A stretch of DNA of 64,000 bases from NCBI RefSeq assembly GCF_001509585.1, contig NZ_LNCI01000009.1, forward strand, positions 1 through 64,000, given 5' to 3'. Below the pieces are notes generated by a model. The model was not told the origin of the DNA. It did no database searches and worked only from the letters and a program-made list of their open reading frames with translations. The position numbers were made by a program, and so were the translations under genes. Shown here piece by piece: positions 8,478-18,480 of the stretch (position 1 is the first letter of the stretch; each line of letters opens with the position of its first letter). This stretch comes from Tropicimonas marinistellae. Lineage in GTDB: Bacteria; Pseudomonadota; Alphaproteobacteria; Rhodobacterales; Rhodobacteraceae.

Positions 8478-9089
8478 TCACTTCTTGGATTTTTCGGGTT
8501 CCAGATCCATGTACTTCTGCAACGACAGGATCTGCACCCACATGTAGACGATGAGCGCGATGGGAAAAGCGAATGTCTCGATCTTTACCCAGGCATCGGT
8601 CGACATGGTGCGCCAGACGAATTCGTTGGCAACCGCAAGCGCGGCGAAGCCGGCGGCCAGACGTGCGGTCAGCTTCATCCACCCTTCCTCGGCCATGGGC
8701 ATAAGATCGCCCAGAACCCAAGAAAGGTAGCTTTTTCCGTGCAGCAGACCAATCCCGAGCAGGCCCGCGAACAGGCCGTAGACGATGGTCGTCTTCATCT
8801 TGAAGAAAGTCTCGTCGTTGAACCACACCGTCAGCCCGCCGAAGATCACCACCAGCACGGCGGTGACGACCTGAAGCCGCGCAAGTTTGCCAGTTAGGCG
8901 CCAGAGCATCGCGATGGAGGCCAGCAGAATGGGAACGAAGAGCGCCGCCGCGACGATGAACCCGTCGTATTCAGTTCCGCCAATCGAGTAGGTTTGATCC
9001 CGCATGTAGAGGTAGACGACAAAGAAGGCGAGCGGGGGCCCGAGCTCGAGCGCCTGTTTCAGGAGCGGATTTACCGTCTTCTCTTCCAT
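8478..9089 (-). CDS. yciB: inner-membrane septation protein YciB/IspZ
   Basis: 203 residues with five to six hydrophobic segments and the family landmarks LGPPLAFF, GLTVWFNDETFFKMK and ANEFVWR. YciB is an inner-membrane protein of cell envelope and septum integrity. It lies downstream of the EamA transporter, GNAT and ftsY genes, an order common in Rhodobacteraceae. Confidence 0.93.
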   Translation of the reverse strand: MEEKTVNPLLKQALELGPPLAFFVVYLYMRDQTYSIGGTEYDGFIVAAALFVPILLASIAMLWRLTGKLARLQVVTAVLVVIFGGLTVWFNDETFFKMKTTIVYGLFAGLLGIGLLHGKSYLSWVLGDLMPMAEEGWMKLTARLAAGFAALAVANEFVWRTMSTDAWVKIETFAFPIALIVYMWVQILSLQKYMDLEPEKSKK

Positions 9090-9157
9090 GCCTCAGTCCT
9101 TGCCGTTTCGACCCCGGAGGGGACACCGCGTTTTGCCGCGCAAGTCAACCGTGAAGA

Positions 9158-10060
9158 TCACCCACCCAGTTCAACAATCACGGCGCCGGCGGCGATGGTG
9201 GCCATCAAACCCAGGCGCCGCGGCCCAACGCTTTCGCGCAGTACCAGCCAGCCGATCAACGCGGCAAAGACGGTCGATGTCTCCCGCAGCACCGCCGCCT
9301 CGCCCACCTTGTCGAGCCGGGTGGCGAGCATCACCGAGCCGAAACTGCCCCAGGCGACAAGCGCGCCAACGAACCCACGCCACAGCAACGGTGGCAGATC
9401 GGGACGGTAGCGCATGTTCCTCCAACGCAGCGCCGCGATCACCGGCATGTCGAAAGCGGTTACGAAGAAAAACCATGCCAGAAAGGTGAACGGATCCGGC
9501 GTCGCCCGAATGCCGTAGGCGTCGTAGGTGGTATAAAGCGCAACTGTCGCGCCCGTGGCGAGCGCCAGCCAGAGCGCCGGTACCAGCGTTTCGCGCGCGA
9601 CCTCCACATGAATCAGGTTGTAGACCGCGAGACCGAAAATGCCAGCCAGAAGCAAAAGCATCCCGAACCATTGCGTGAGCGTGAAGGTCTCGCCGAAGAT
9701 CAGCCAGGCACCGAACACCGCGAATAGTGGCCCGGAGCCACGCACCACCGGGTAGACGACGGTGAAGGCGCCGCGGGAAAAGGCCAGCGCCATACCGACC
9801 TTGTACGTGAGGTGGATCGCGATGGCGCCGAGCAGGATCAGCCAGACGTGGCCCTCGGGCCAAGGCACCACGAAGAGCGCGATGGGGCCGGAAAGCACGG
9901 CAAGCCAGCCATCAATAGCACCACGGCTGAGCCACGGATCATGCCGCCCCTTCTGCAACGCACCGAAGACGGCATGCAGGAACGCAGCCGTCAGGGCGAG
10001 CAATGTCGCAACCGTGTGCCCGGCCTCGGTACCCTCCAGGCCCAGGATCCATTGGCTCAT
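9158..10060 (-). CDS. EamA/DMT-family transporter
   Basis: 300 residues with about ten transmembrane segments in two five-helix EamA halves. Motifs include RGSGPLFAVFGAWLIFGE in the first half and LRETSTVFAALIGWLVLRE in the second. Probably a small-molecule exporter; substrate unknown. The start MSQWILGL at 10058-10060 is just downstream of the GNAT stop, suggesting an operon ftsY-GNAT-EamA. Confidence 0.88.
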   Translation of the reverse strand: MSQWILGLEGTEAGHTVATLLALTAAFLHAVFGALQKGRHDPWLSRGAIDGWLAVLSGPIALFVVPWPEGHVWLILLGAIAIHLTYKVGMALAFSRGAFTVVYPVVRGSGPLFAVFGAWLIFGETFTLTQWFGMLLLLAGIFGLAVYNLIHVEVARETLVPALWLALATGATVALYTTYDAYGIRATPDPFTFLAWFFFVTAFDMPVIAALRWRNMRYRPDLPPLLWRGFVGALVAWGSFGSVMLATRLDKVGEAAVLRETSTVFAALIGWLVLRESVGPRRLGLMATIAAGAVIVELGG

Positions 10061-10070
10061 GGCGCGACGT

Positions 10071-10466
10071 TCATGGAACGCGGCGTGCCATGCCCGTGCG
10101 CGGTGAAAAGCCATGCGTCTGGTATAGTCGCTCGGCACCGGGGTCGGCGATCAGGCTGATGTAGCACCCGCTGGGAAGGGTTCTGTCGCACCATTCCAGC
10201 AGATACCGCACAATCGCCCCGCCGTGCCCCTGCCTTTGTTCGTCGGGATGCACCGCCACATCGTTGATCTGAACGAAACAACCGCCGTCTCCCGTGACCC
10301 GGCCCATGCCAACAAGCGCGCCTATGTCGTTGCGGAGCCAGGCCGCATGCAAGGTGCGATCCAGGCTGATCTGCACTGCCGCGTCGGGAAACACGCTCAT
10401 TCCTGCCACGCGCCGCAATTCCTGAAATTCCCGAAGCGTCGCCGCCCGATCAGAGAACTCAGCCAT
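10071..10466 (-). CDS. GNAT-family N-acetyltransferase
   Basis: 131 residues. The acetyl-CoA loop is DEQRQGHGGAIVRYLL (RxxGxG/A type), preceded by the beta-strand motif INDVAVHP. The C-terminal strand has RLYQTHGFSP. The acceptor is unknown. Its start codon overlaps the 3' end of ftsY by 8 bases, so translation is probably coupled. Confidence 0.88.
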   Translation of the reverse strand: MAEFSDRAATLREFQELRRVAGMSVFPDAAVQISLDRTLHAAWLRNDIGALVGMGRVTGDGGCFVQINDVAVHPDEQRQGHGGAIVRYLLEWCDRTLPSGCYISLIADPGAERLYQTHGFSPRTGMARRVP

Positions 10467-11772
10467 TTGCGCCGGTCAGCGCCTGCGCGAATTCGTCGGG
10501 GTCGAAGGGTTGCAGATCGTCTATCTGTTCGCCAACGCCAATGGCGTGGATCGGCAGTCCGAAACGGTCTGCAAGGGCGACCAATACGCCGCCCTTCGCG
10601 GTGCCGTCGAGCTTGGTCATCACGAGGCCCGAGACATCGGCGAGTTCGCGGAAGGTCTCGACCTGGGAGAGCGCGTTCTGCCCTGTCGTGGCGTCGAGCA
10701 CCAGCAGCGTGTTATGCGGAGCGTCCGGGTCCTTCTTGCGCAGGACGCGGACGATCTTGGCCAGTTCTTCCATCAGGTCGGCCCGGTTCTGCAACCGTCC
10801 GGCGGTGTCTATCATCAGGAGGTCGGCGCCATCGCGCTGCGCCTGTGCAAGCGCATCGAATGCGAGGCTTGCCGGATCAGAACCCTCCGGCGCAGTCAGC
10901 ACAGGCACGCCGGCGCGCTCGCCCCAGACCTGCAATTGTTCCACGGCCGCAGCGCGGAACGTGTCGCCGGCGGCAATCACGACCGTCTTACCGGCGGCGC
11001 GGAACTGGCTGGCGAGTTTGCCGATCGTGGTGGTCTTGCCAGAGCCGTTCACCCCAACGACCAGTACGACTTGCGGCTTTGTCGGATAGAGCGGCAGGGG
11101 CTTGGCCACCGGCTCCATGATCCGGGCGATTTCCTCGGAGAGCAGCCCCTTGATTTCCTCGGTCGAGAGTTTCCGACCGAGCCTGCCCTCGGCCATGTTT
11201 GCCGCGACCCGCAACGCGGTATCGACTCCCATGTCGGACGCAATCAGCAACTCTTCGAGCTGTTCCAGCATCTCGTCGTCGAGAACGCGGCGGACGACCG
11301 TCTGAGGCGTACCGCGCCCGAGGATCCTCCCCAGAAATCCGGGGCGCGATTCTTCCGCGATCGGATCGGATGTGGGCATTTCCGGTAACGGGTCCAGCGG
11401 GAACGGGTCCACGGGCTGCGGGGCCTCGCTCGGCGGTTCGACCGGCACTGGTTCAGGTTCCGCGGGATATTCGATCGGCGTCTCTGGCATCCCCGGAACG
11501 GGCTCGACCGGCTCCGGAACCGGATCCGCGGGGACAGGATCGGGGTGCTCGGGCGATGGCGGCACGTCCTCTGGCGCCGGCCCGGGCTGGGGGTCGGCGG
11601 GAGGCGGGACTTGCTCGGGTTCCGGAACAGGCTGCGGGTCCGGCTCGTCCGACACGGAAACGGTCTCAACAACATCTTCCTCGCCGCCGTCCTGCACGAT
11701 GGCGTCCAGCCCTTCTTCGAGCTTCGAGGAGGATTTGAACAGCCGGTCCTTGAGTTTCTTAAAGAATGCCAT
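10459..11772 (-). CDS. ftsY: signal recognition particle receptor FtsY
   Basis: GTPase that docks the ribosome-SRP complex at the inner membrane. 437 residues: a basic amphipathic N-terminus (MAFFKKLKDRLF), an acidic Pro/Glu-rich linker at about residues 30-130, then the NG domain with G1 GVNGSGKTTTIGK, DTAGRLQNRAD and TKLDGTAKGG. The start at 11770-11772 fits the family; an upstream in-frame Met adds only 11 atypical residues. First gene of a run with GNAT and EamA genes. Confidence 0.96.
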   Translation of the reverse strand: MAFFKKLKDRLFKSSSKLEEGLDAIVQDGGEEDVVETVSVSDEPDPQPVPEPEQVPPPADPQPGPAPEDVPPSPEHPDPVPADPVPEPVEPVPGMPETPIEYPAEPEPVPVEPPSEAPQPVDPFPLDPLPEMPTSDPIAEESRPGFLGRILGRGTPQTVVRRVLDDEMLEQLEELLIASDMGVDTALRVAANMAEGRLGRKLSTEEIKGLLSEEIARIMEPVAKPLPLYPTKPQVVLVVGVNGSGKTTTIGKLASQFRAAGKTVVIAAGDTFRAAAVEQLQVWGERAGVPVLTAPEGSDPASLAFDALAQAQRDGADLLMIDTAGRLQNRADLMEELAKIVRVLRKKDPDAPHNTLLVLDATTGQNALSQVETFRELADVSGLVMTKLDGTAKGGVLVALADRFGLPIHAIGVGEQIDDLQPFDPDEFAQALTGANG

Positions 11773-12077
11773 GCGTGGGCCTTTCGGAATTGCCGCAGAT
11801 GTCACCTAATCCCATAGGGCGAGATTTGGAAGGGCGCCGCATCGCGTCAGGTCTCAACCGGCGAGTGCTGAAGACGCTCGGCGCGGCAGGCAAACTGCGC
11901 ACTTCAAGCACAACGTGCCACCCGGCGGCTGGAAGCTGAGCGGGCGCCGAACCTGAAGGCGATGCGCCGGCCCGCAGCCTAACAGTATGGTGACTGGTGG
12001 TTCCGTGGCCGATCTGGCATCTTCGCCGCAACGCGCGGCTCTTTGGCCGGGCGCAACCGTGACTTCGGGTAACTACA
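11773..12077. other. intergenic between ftsY and the exported-protein gene
   Basis: About 300 bases between divergent genes. No clear hairpin terminator, tRNA or known operator seen. It should carry both promoters. Confidence 0.4.
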
Positions 12078-12482
12078 TTGCTTCAGCGTATTGCGATTTC
12101 GCTCCTACCTCTGCTCACGCCCCTGGCAGCCGTGGCCGACGGGACGCCCCTGACCGGAGAGGAGTTCGACGCCCTCACACGCGGGCGAACGCTCTATTTC
12201 TATTCCAACGGAGCGGCTTACGGCGCCGAGCGCTACCGCGACGATCGGGAAGTCACCTGGACCTTCCTGGACGGTCAGTGCAAGGATGGCCATTGGTACC
12301 AGGATGGCCCGTTCATTTGTTTCGTCTACGACGAACTTCCCGATCCACAATGCTGGACCTTCTATAACTCCGGCTCCGGATTGCGCGCCCTCTTCGAGGG
12401 GCGGGATGGGGAAACCGAACTCTACGAGGCCGGGGACGCCAGCGAGCCACTTTACTGCGTCGGGCCTGAAGTCGGCGTCTGA
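12078..12482 (+). CDS. small exported protein of unknown function
   Basis: 134 residues with a Sec signal peptide (IAISLLPLLTPLAAVADG, cleavage near AVA-DG). The mature part has LTGEEFDALTRGRTLYFYSNG and four Cys residues (QCKDGHW, FICFVYD, QCWTFY, LYCVG), likely forming disulfides in the periplasm. The apparent start is TTG at 12078. Similar short proteins with a GEEFDALTRGRTL-like start occur in Rhodobacteraceae; I know of no function. Confidence 0.72.
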   Translation: MLQRIAISLLPLLTPLAAVADGTPLTGEEFDALTRGRTLYFYSNGAAYGAERYRDDREVTWTFLDGQCKDGHWYQDGPFICFVYDELPDPQCWTFYNSGSGLRALFEGRDGETELYEAGDASEPLYCVGPEVGV

Positions 12483-12644
12483 TCTCCGGACGTGCAGGAC
12501 AAGGCGTAGACGGCGCCCATGAAATGCGAATGCACAGCGTCGCCGGGCAGTCTAGGCAGCGTTCGCATCGCGCGCCGAGGTGGGAGCGACCGCCACCCCA
12601 AGCTTCGTCTTGACGCGTGTCGCAGAGAATGATCTGGCGCGTCC

Positions 12645-13832
12645 ATGCAGGTGGAAACCCTTATTCTCGGCGCCGGCGCGGCGGGTTTGATGTGCGCCGC
12701 CCATTCCGGGCCGGGTGTACTCGTTGTTGATCACGCGAAAAGCCCCGGCGAAAAGATCCGCATCTCGGGTGGGGGGCGATGCAATTTCACCAACCTCCAC
12801 ACATGCCCGGAAAACTTCCTGTCCGGAAACCCGCATTTCTGCAAGTCTGCACTAGGGCGATACACCCAATGGGATTTCCTCGATCTGGTATCCCGCCATG
12901 GGATCGCCTGGCACGAGAAGACGCTGGGACAGCTTTTCTGTGACGAGTCGGCCAAACAGATCGTTGCGATGTTGCTGGCCGAAGCGGCCGGCGCAGAGCT
13001 GTGGCTGCAAACAGACGTAGGCGCCATCGATCACGACGGTGCGCGCTTCTCAGTGATACTGGAACGCGACGGACGACCCACCACGGTTTTGGCGCGAAAT
13101 CTGGTCGTGGCGACAGGCGGCAAGTCGATCCCAAAGATGGGCGCAACTGGATTGGCGTATCGAATTGCCGAACGCTTCGGCCTCGGTGTGACCGAGACGC
13201 GACCGGCGTTGGTTCCACTCACTTTTTCCGGACCGGTGCTGGAACGGCTGAAGCCGCTTGCGGGCTTGTCTGTCGACGCCGAGGTCACCTGCAACGGTGT
13301 AGCGTTCCGCGAAGGACTGCTGTTCACCCACCGCGGGTTGTCCGGCCCGGCGATCCTTCAGATCTCGTCCTTTTGGCGGGAGGGCGATCCGATCTGTGTC
13401 GATCTGGTGCCGGGAGTGGAGTTGGTCGCGGCATTGCGCTCGCGGCGCCAATCCGGCGGACGGATAGCGCTGGCGACGGCGCTCAGCGAATACATGCCGA
13501 CGCGGCTGGCGCAGGTCGTCGCCGAAGGATCTGGGCTACGTGGTAACCTAGCGGACCAGAATGATGGGGCAGTACGGGAACTATCCGCCCGGGCAACTGG
13601 CTGGGATCTGTTGCCATCCGGGAGCGAAGGCTACCGCACGGCGGAGGTGACGCTCGGCGGCGTGGCAACGGACGGGCTATCGTCCAGTACAATGGAGGCG
13701 CGTGCCGTGCCCGGGCTCTATTTCATCGGCGAATGCGTGGATGTCACGGGCTGGCTCGGCGGGTACAATTTCCAATGGGCCTGGTCATCAGGCTGGGCTG
13801 CGGGCGCTGCTATCGCGGCACGCTCCCAGTGA
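12645..13832 (+). CDS. BaiN/HI0933-family flavoprotein (YhiN-like)
   Basis: 395 residues. FAD-binding Rossmann motif LGAGAAGLMCA at the N-terminus, the family hallmark SGGGRCNFTN at about residue 42, and a C-terminal GECVDVTGWLGGYNFQWAWSSG segment. A NAD(P)/FAD-dependent oxidoreductase whose physiological substrate is generally unknown. Convergent with murD. Confidence 0.9.
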   Translation: MQVETLILGAGAAGLMCAAHSGPGVLVVDHAKSPGEKIRISGGGRCNFTNLHTCPENFLSGNPHFCKSALGRYTQWDFLDLVSRHGIAWHEKTLGQLFCDESAKQIVAMLLAEAAGAELWLQTDVGAIDHDGARFSVILERDGRPTTVLARNLVVATGGKSIPKMGATGLAYRIAERFGLGVTETRPALVPLTFSGPVLERLKPLAGLSVDAEVTCNGVAFREGLLFTHRGLSGPAILQISSFWREGDPICVDLVPGVELVAALRSRRQSGGRIALATALSEYMPTRLAQVVAEGSGLRGNLADQNDGAVRELSARATGWDLLPSGSEGYRTAEVTLGGVATDGLSSSTMEARAVPGLYFIGECVDVTGWLGGYNFQWAWSSGWAAGAAIAARSQ

Positions 13833-13847
13833 CCGCTCTAATCCGGA

Positions 13848-15254
13848 TCACGCCCTCAGCCGCGCCTCGACCTGAGCAACGAAGTCCTCGCCGCGCCGCT
13901 CGAAGCTGTCATACTGGTCGAAGCTCGCCGCCGCCGGCGCCAGAAGCACCGTCTCACCCGATTTCGCCTCGGTCATGGCCCGTTCGACAGCACGCTCCAT
14001 CGTTCCGCAGATCTCGGCCTCGACGTTGGAGCCCAACCCGAGCGCAAAATGTTCCGCTTCCCGGCCGATCACATAGGCTTTCACGACGCTGTCCAAATGC
14101 GGATGCAGAGCGTCCAGCCCACCATCCTTCTCCAGCCCGCCACAGATCCAGCGGATCCCCTTGAATGCTTGGAGCGCCTGCGCCGCACTGTCCACATTCG
14201 TTGCCTTGGAATCGTTGACGAAAGTGACGCCATCCGTTTCCGCAATTACCTGGCTGCGATGCGGCAGGCCGGGAAAACTGTTCAGGCCCGCTTCGATCGC
14301 CCGAGGCGCCAACCCGAGCGCGCGCACTGCGGCATAGGCGGCACAGGCGTTCTGGTGGTTGTGCGCTCCCGGCAGGCCGCGGATCCCGCGCAGGTCGATG
14401 GACGCCGCCTGCCGCCCCTTGCGATATTCTGAAAGGAATCCCTTGCGCGCGAAAACCGACCAACCCGGGCCGGCAAGCTTTTGCCCCGAGGAGACCCTGA
14501 TCACCCGGCTGTCTGCCGGCCCTTCGGATAGTTGGCCGGCAAGGAACAGCCCCTCCGCCTCGTCTACACCAATCACGGCCCGGTCCGGCCCTCCCTCGGC
14601 AAAGAGCCGACGCTTGGCGGCGAAATATCCGCCCATGCCTCCATGGCGATCCAGATGGTCTGGCGACAGGTTGGTGAAAATCGCGATGTCAGGGGTAAGC
14701 GCACGGGCGAGATCGGTCTGGTAGGAACTGAGTTCCAGCACCACCACCCCGCCGTCTCCGGGCGGGTCGATGTCAAGCACGCCCCGTCCGATGTTTCCCG
14801 CAAGTTGCACCTCGCGACCGGCCGAATCCAAAACATGCGCGATCAATGCCGAAGTCGTGGACTTCCCATTGGAACCGGTGACTGCGACCACTTTTGGCAT
14901 CACGTCGAAGGTATCCCAGTCATCGGCGGCGCACGACCGGAAGAACAGGCCAATATCGTTGTCTACCGGAACGCCGGCCCGGAGCGCCGTTGCAATGGCC
15001 CGGTGTGGGCTCGGATAAAGGTGCGGAATACCGGGCGACGTTACCAGCAGCGCGACCTCATCCAGAGCGCCCGGTGCGGTCGGATCATGAAGTATGAATC
15101 CCTCGCTCTCGGCGCGTTCCCGGCCCGTGGCACCATCGTCCCAGCACAAGGGGATGCCGCCTCCGGCCGCGATTGCCCGCGCCGCGGTGAGGCCTGATCG
15201 GCCAAGACCAAGAACGAGTACCTTCTGCCCGGCTACACCTCTGACAGGGATCAT
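13848..15254 (-). CDS. murD: UDP-N-acetylmuramoylalanine--D-glutamate ligase
   Basis: Adds D-Glu to UDP-MurNAc-L-Ala in peptidoglycan precursor synthesis. 468 residues: an N-terminal nucleotide-binding domain ([16 protein letters not shown]), the ATP loop [14 protein letters not shown], a central [12 protein letters not shown], and a C-terminal [16 protein letters not shown]. The start MIPVRGVAG at 15252-15254 matches the usual N-terminus; the nine-residue extension does not. It is the last gene of the dcw run here; ftsW, murG and murC do not follow. Confidence 0.95.
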   Translation of the reverse strand: MIPVRGVAGQKVLVLGLGRSGLTAARAIAAGGGIPLCWDDGATGRERAESEGFILHDPTAPGALDEVALLVTSPGIPHLYPSPHRAIATALRAGVPVDNDIGLFFRSCAADDWDTFDVMPKVVAVTGSNGKSTTSALIAHVLDSAGREVQLAGNIGRGVLDIDPPGDGGVVVLELSSYQTDLARALTPDIAIFTNLSPDHLDRHGGMGGYFAAKRRLFAEGGPDRAVIGVDEAEGLFLAGQLSEGPADSRVIRVSSGQKLAGPGWSVFARKGFLSEYRKGRQAASIDLRGIRGLPGAHNHQNACAAYAAVRALGLAPRAIEAGLNSFPGLPHRSQVIAETDGVTFVNDSKATNVDSAAQALQAFKGIRWICGGLEKDGGLDALHPHLDSVVKAYVIGREAEHFALGLGSNVEAEICGTMERAVERAMTEAKSGETVLLAPAAASFDQYDSFERRGEDFVAQVEARLRA

Positions 15255-15329
15255 GACTGCGCTCCCGGTAGTTTTTGCCAAATGGACGTCTTTGAACCCT
15301 GCACGGCGGACTGAGTTTCACCATGCGTT

Positions 15330-15922
15330 ACCATGAAATCGGCTCCCGCCGTCCGAAGAACCCGCCAGATCGGCCGTTCTTCGGCAAGGTCGCGCCCTTG
15401 TGAAACCACCCGGAGCACAAGGCGTCGCTCTTGACCGAGGGAGGCAACTCTCGCGACTACGCCAATGCCAGTGCGTTGAGCGCGGTCTTGGCGACTCCAC
15501 TGGCGTTCGGCGCCTCCAATCCCTCGGCAAAAGCGCCCCAGCCGCATGGCAGTTTGACGATCCGGCCGGATCGGCGCGTCACCACGAGACGCGCAAGAGC
15601 CAAGATCAGCCGGCGCGAACGATCGATCTACACCGACATGCAAATCAAAACCCCGTCGGGATGCGCTTGCGTTCCGCATCCGGGGTGCACGCCCGCGCTT
15701 GTAAACATGGATATCATAGGCAAAACCGTCCAACTGCGCCGGACACGCCGGCGCCGCCACGTCCGCGGCCACCCAAACACGGCCAGCCGACGCTGTCGCG
15801 TGCGCACCAAACACCGGATCTCGCGCCGTGATCAAGACGTCGACACCGCGCATAACCAGACCTGCCGCGATGGCGCGCCCGATGCCACGGGTCTCGCCGG
15901 TTACCAGAGCGGCCTTGCTCAC
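15330..15922 (-). pseudogene. decayed short-chain dehydrogenase (SDR)
   Basis: The N-terminus is intact SDR (KAALVTGETRGIGRAIAAGL, with the TGxxxGIG cofactor motif), but the rest is scattered over other frames: a degraded SAGVHPG piece near 15690, then RSGRIVKLPCGWGAFAEG with KTALNALALA and an in-frame stop near 15470, then CSGWFHKGATLPK-like sequence. At least two frameshifts and a stop interrupt it. In SDR terms the NNAG, catalytic YxxxK (here VAK) and PGW regions are all traceable. It sits between mraY and murD, on the same strand. Confidence 0.85.
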
Positions 15923-15935
15923 AGCGTTCCTCCGG

Positions 15936-17018
15936 TCACCGGATCTTCAACGTCGCAAGCCCCACGAGAGCGAGGATCAGCGAGATGATCCAGAAGCGGA
16001 TCACGATCTGCGGCTCTGCCCAGCCACGTTTCTCGAAATGATGATGGATCGGCGCCATAAGGAACACCCGCTTGCCGGTGCGCTTGAAATAGAACACCTG
16101 GATTATGACCGATAGTGCCTCGACCACGAATAGACCACCGACGATGGCCAGCACGATCTCGTGCTTTGTCGCCACCGCGATTGCCCCAAGCGCGCCGCCA
16201 AGGGCAAGTGAGCCGGTATCGCCCATGAAAACTGCCGCGGGCGGCGCATTGTACCACAGGAAGCCAAGCCCGCCGCCAATCAGCCCAGCCGAAAACACCA
16301 GCAACTCACCGGTACCCGGAACGTAGTGCACGTCGAGATACGTTGCGAAGTCGACCCGACCCACGGCATAGGCGATGATTCCGAGCGTTCCCGCCGCGAT
16401 CATCACCGGCATGATCGCCAACCCGTCGAGCCCATCCGTGAGGTTCACCGCATTGGCCGCCCCAACGATCACGATCATCGCGAAAGGGACGAAAATCACC
16501 CCGAGATTGAACAGCGCGTCCTTGAAGAACGGCAGTGCCAGTTGGTTGGTCAGTTCCGCCGGATGGACGATTGCCGCCAGCGAGCTGGCCGCGGCGGCAA
16601 TGGCGAAGCCGAGCGCAAGCCGGATTCTGCCAGAAACGCCAGCCGTTTGTTGCTTGGAAACCTTTGAATAGTCGTCCGCAAATCCAATCGCACCGAAGCC
16701 CATGGTGACGAACAGCACGATCCAGACATAGGGGTTATCGAGCCGTGCCCAGAGCAACGTGGAAACGATCAGCCCACCGAGAATGAGCACGCCGCCCATG
16801 GTCGGGGTCCCAGCCTTGACGAAATGCCCCTCCGGCCCGTCGTCGCGGATCGGCTGGCCCTTGCCCTGCGTACGACGCAACAGGTTGATAAGCGGCCGGC
16901 CAAACAGGAAACCGAAGAGCAACGCGGTGAAGAACGCGCCACCCGTTCGAAAGGTGATGTAGCGAAAGAGGTTATAGATATCCCCGCCGTCTGAAAATGT
17001 TGTCAGCCAATAGAGCAT
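15936..17018 (-). CDS. mraY: phospho-N-acetylmuramoyl-pentapeptide transferase
   Basis: Integral membrane enzyme that makes lipid I from UDP-MurNAc-pentapeptide and undecaprenyl phosphate. 360 residues, ten transmembrane segments. Signature parts: FADDYSKV (catalytic Asp pair), [25 protein letters not shown] and [12 protein letters not shown]. The start MLYWLTTF is at 17016-17018, 13 bases after murF. The frame extends upstream but that part is antisense-type sequence over murF. Confidence 0.97.
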   Translation of the reverse strand: MLYWLTTFSDGGDIYNLFRYITFRTGGAFFTALLFGFLFGRPLINLLRRTQGKGQPIRDDGPEGHFVKAGTPTMGGVLILGGLIVSTLLWARLDNPYVWIVLFVTMGFGAIGFADDYSKVSKQQTAGVSGRIRLALGFAIAAAASSLAAIVHPAELTNQLALPFFKDALFNLGVIFVPFAMIVIVGAANAVNLTDGLDGLAIMPVMIAAGTLGIIAYAVGRVDFATYLDVHYVPGTGELLVFSAGLIGGGLGFLWYNAPPAAVFMGDTGSLALGGALGAIAVATKHEIVLAIVGGLFVVEALSVIIQVFYFKRTGKRVFLMAPIHHHFEKRGWAEPQIVIRFWIISLILALVGLATLKIR

Positions 17019-17031
17019 CTGCCCCTGCCCC

Positions 17032-18480
17032 TCATGTTTCGTCCGGGCTCGATTGGCCCAGTTTGCGGATCGCCTCAACCACGCGCGCCAGCCGGATTCC
17101 GAGCGACCCCTTGACCAGCACGATGTCCCCGGCGTCGAGGATTTGATGCACCTCCGCGGCCATGGCCGCGCTGTCCTCGCGCCACCGTCCGCGACGTTCC
17201 CTTGGCAACGCCTCCCAGAGTGCGCGCATCCGATCGCCGACGCAATGCAGGACGTCGATCTGTTCCAAAGCCGGATGTGTCGCGAGTGCCGCGTGAAGCT
17301 CGTGTTCGGTCGGCCCGAGTTCCAGCATGTCGCCCAATATGGCAATCCGGCGTCCACGCGCGACGCGCCCGACACCATCGACCGGTGCAATTGCGGCAAG
17401 CATGTCGAGCGCCGCCCCCACGGAAGCCGGGTTGGCGTTGTAGGAATCGTCGATGAGATCCAGGCTCATGCCGTCGTGCACGATGTCGAGCGTGACCACC
17501 TCTCGCGCCCCACGTCCCTCGTAGGGTGCCCAACGCCCCAGATCACCAGCCGCTAAGGCCATGTCGGCTCCAAGCGCCGTGGCCACGGCGAGCGCAGCAA
17601 GCCCGTTCATCGCGAAATGCCGCCCCGGCGAACGCAGTTTGAAGAGGATCGGATGAGCCGCACCGTCCGGCCCGGTCAAGCGCGCCTGCACGATCGTCTG
17701 GTCGCCTCTCGTGGCGCACTCCAGGAGTTTGGCCTCCGCCCCATCCGTGCCGAAACCGAGAATGCGGGCCTGCCGGGCTTTCGCTGCATCGAAGAGGATC
17801 GGCGCGGTGGGGATATCTGCATTCAGAACGGCAACACCGCCCGGCCTCAGCCCCTCCATGATCGTCGCTTTCTCCTGCGCAATTCCGCGAAGGTCGTCGA
17901 AGGCCTCCAGATGCGCCGGAGCAACAATCGTGACAAGCGCCGCATCCAGATCCGCAAGCCGCGCCAGCGGCGCAATCTCGCCGGGGTGGTTCATGCCGAT
18001 CTCGATCACGGCAAAATCGCAATCCGCAGGCATTCGCGCCAGCGTCAGCGGCACGCCCCAGTGGTTGTTGTAGCTCTTCTCCGCTGCATGCACCTTGCCT
18101 TGCCCGGAAAGAACCGCCCGCAACATCTCCTTCGTAGACGTCTTGCCTACCGATCCGGTGATACCGATCACCTTGGCCCGCGTTCGCGCCCGAGCGGCCG
18201 CGCCGAGCGCCTCCAGGCCGCGCAACACATCATCCACGATCAGCAACGGAGCATCAGCAGGGACGCCGTCCGGAACCCGGCTCACCAGGGCTGCGGCGGC
18301 GCCCCCGGCCAGCGCATCGGCAACGAAGTCGTGCCCATCTCGCGTGTCCTTGAGTGCGACGAACAATGCGCCGGGCTCCAGCGATCGACTGTCGATTGAA
18401 ACGGAGCTTGCCTCCCAGCGGCAAGTTGCACGCCCGCCGGTGGCTGCGGCAGCGTCATGGGACGTCCAAAGGGCGGTCAT
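17032..18480 (-). CDS. murF: UDP-MurNAc-tripeptide--D-Ala-D-Ala ligase
   Basis: Adds D-Ala-D-Ala to the muropeptide precursor. 482 residues with the Mur ligase ATP loop [14 protein letters not shown], the [14 protein letters not shown] region, and [18 protein letters not shown]. Its ATG overlaps the murE TGA by four bases (ATGA), so translation is coupled. Confidence 0.96.
   Translation of the reverse strand: MTALWTSHDAAAATGGRATCRWEASSVSIDSRSLEPGALFVALKDTRDGHDFVADALAGGAAAALVSRVPDGVPADAPLLIVDDVLRGLEALGAAARARTRAKVIGITGSVGKTSTKEMLRAVLSGQGKVHAAEKSYNNHWGVPLTLARMPADCDFAVIEIGMNHPGEIAPLARLADLDAALVTIVAPAHLEAFDDLRGIAQEKATIMEGLRPGGVAVLNADIPTAPILFDAAKARQARILGFGTDGAEAKLLECATRGDQTIVQARLTGPDGAAHPILFKLRSPGRHFAMNGLAALAVATALGADMALAAGDLGRWAPYEGRGAREVVTLDIVHDGMSLDLIDDSYNANPASVGAALDMLAAIAPVDGVGRVARGRRIAILGDMLELGPTEHELHAALATHPALEQIDVLHCVGDRMRALWEALPRERRGRWREDSAAMAAEVHQILDAGDIVLVKGSLGIRLARVVEAIRKLGQSSPDET

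Noticed and set aside
17019-17399. 127-codon N-terminal extension of mraY
   Set aside because: Lies inside murF; MraY at 360 residues is already full length.
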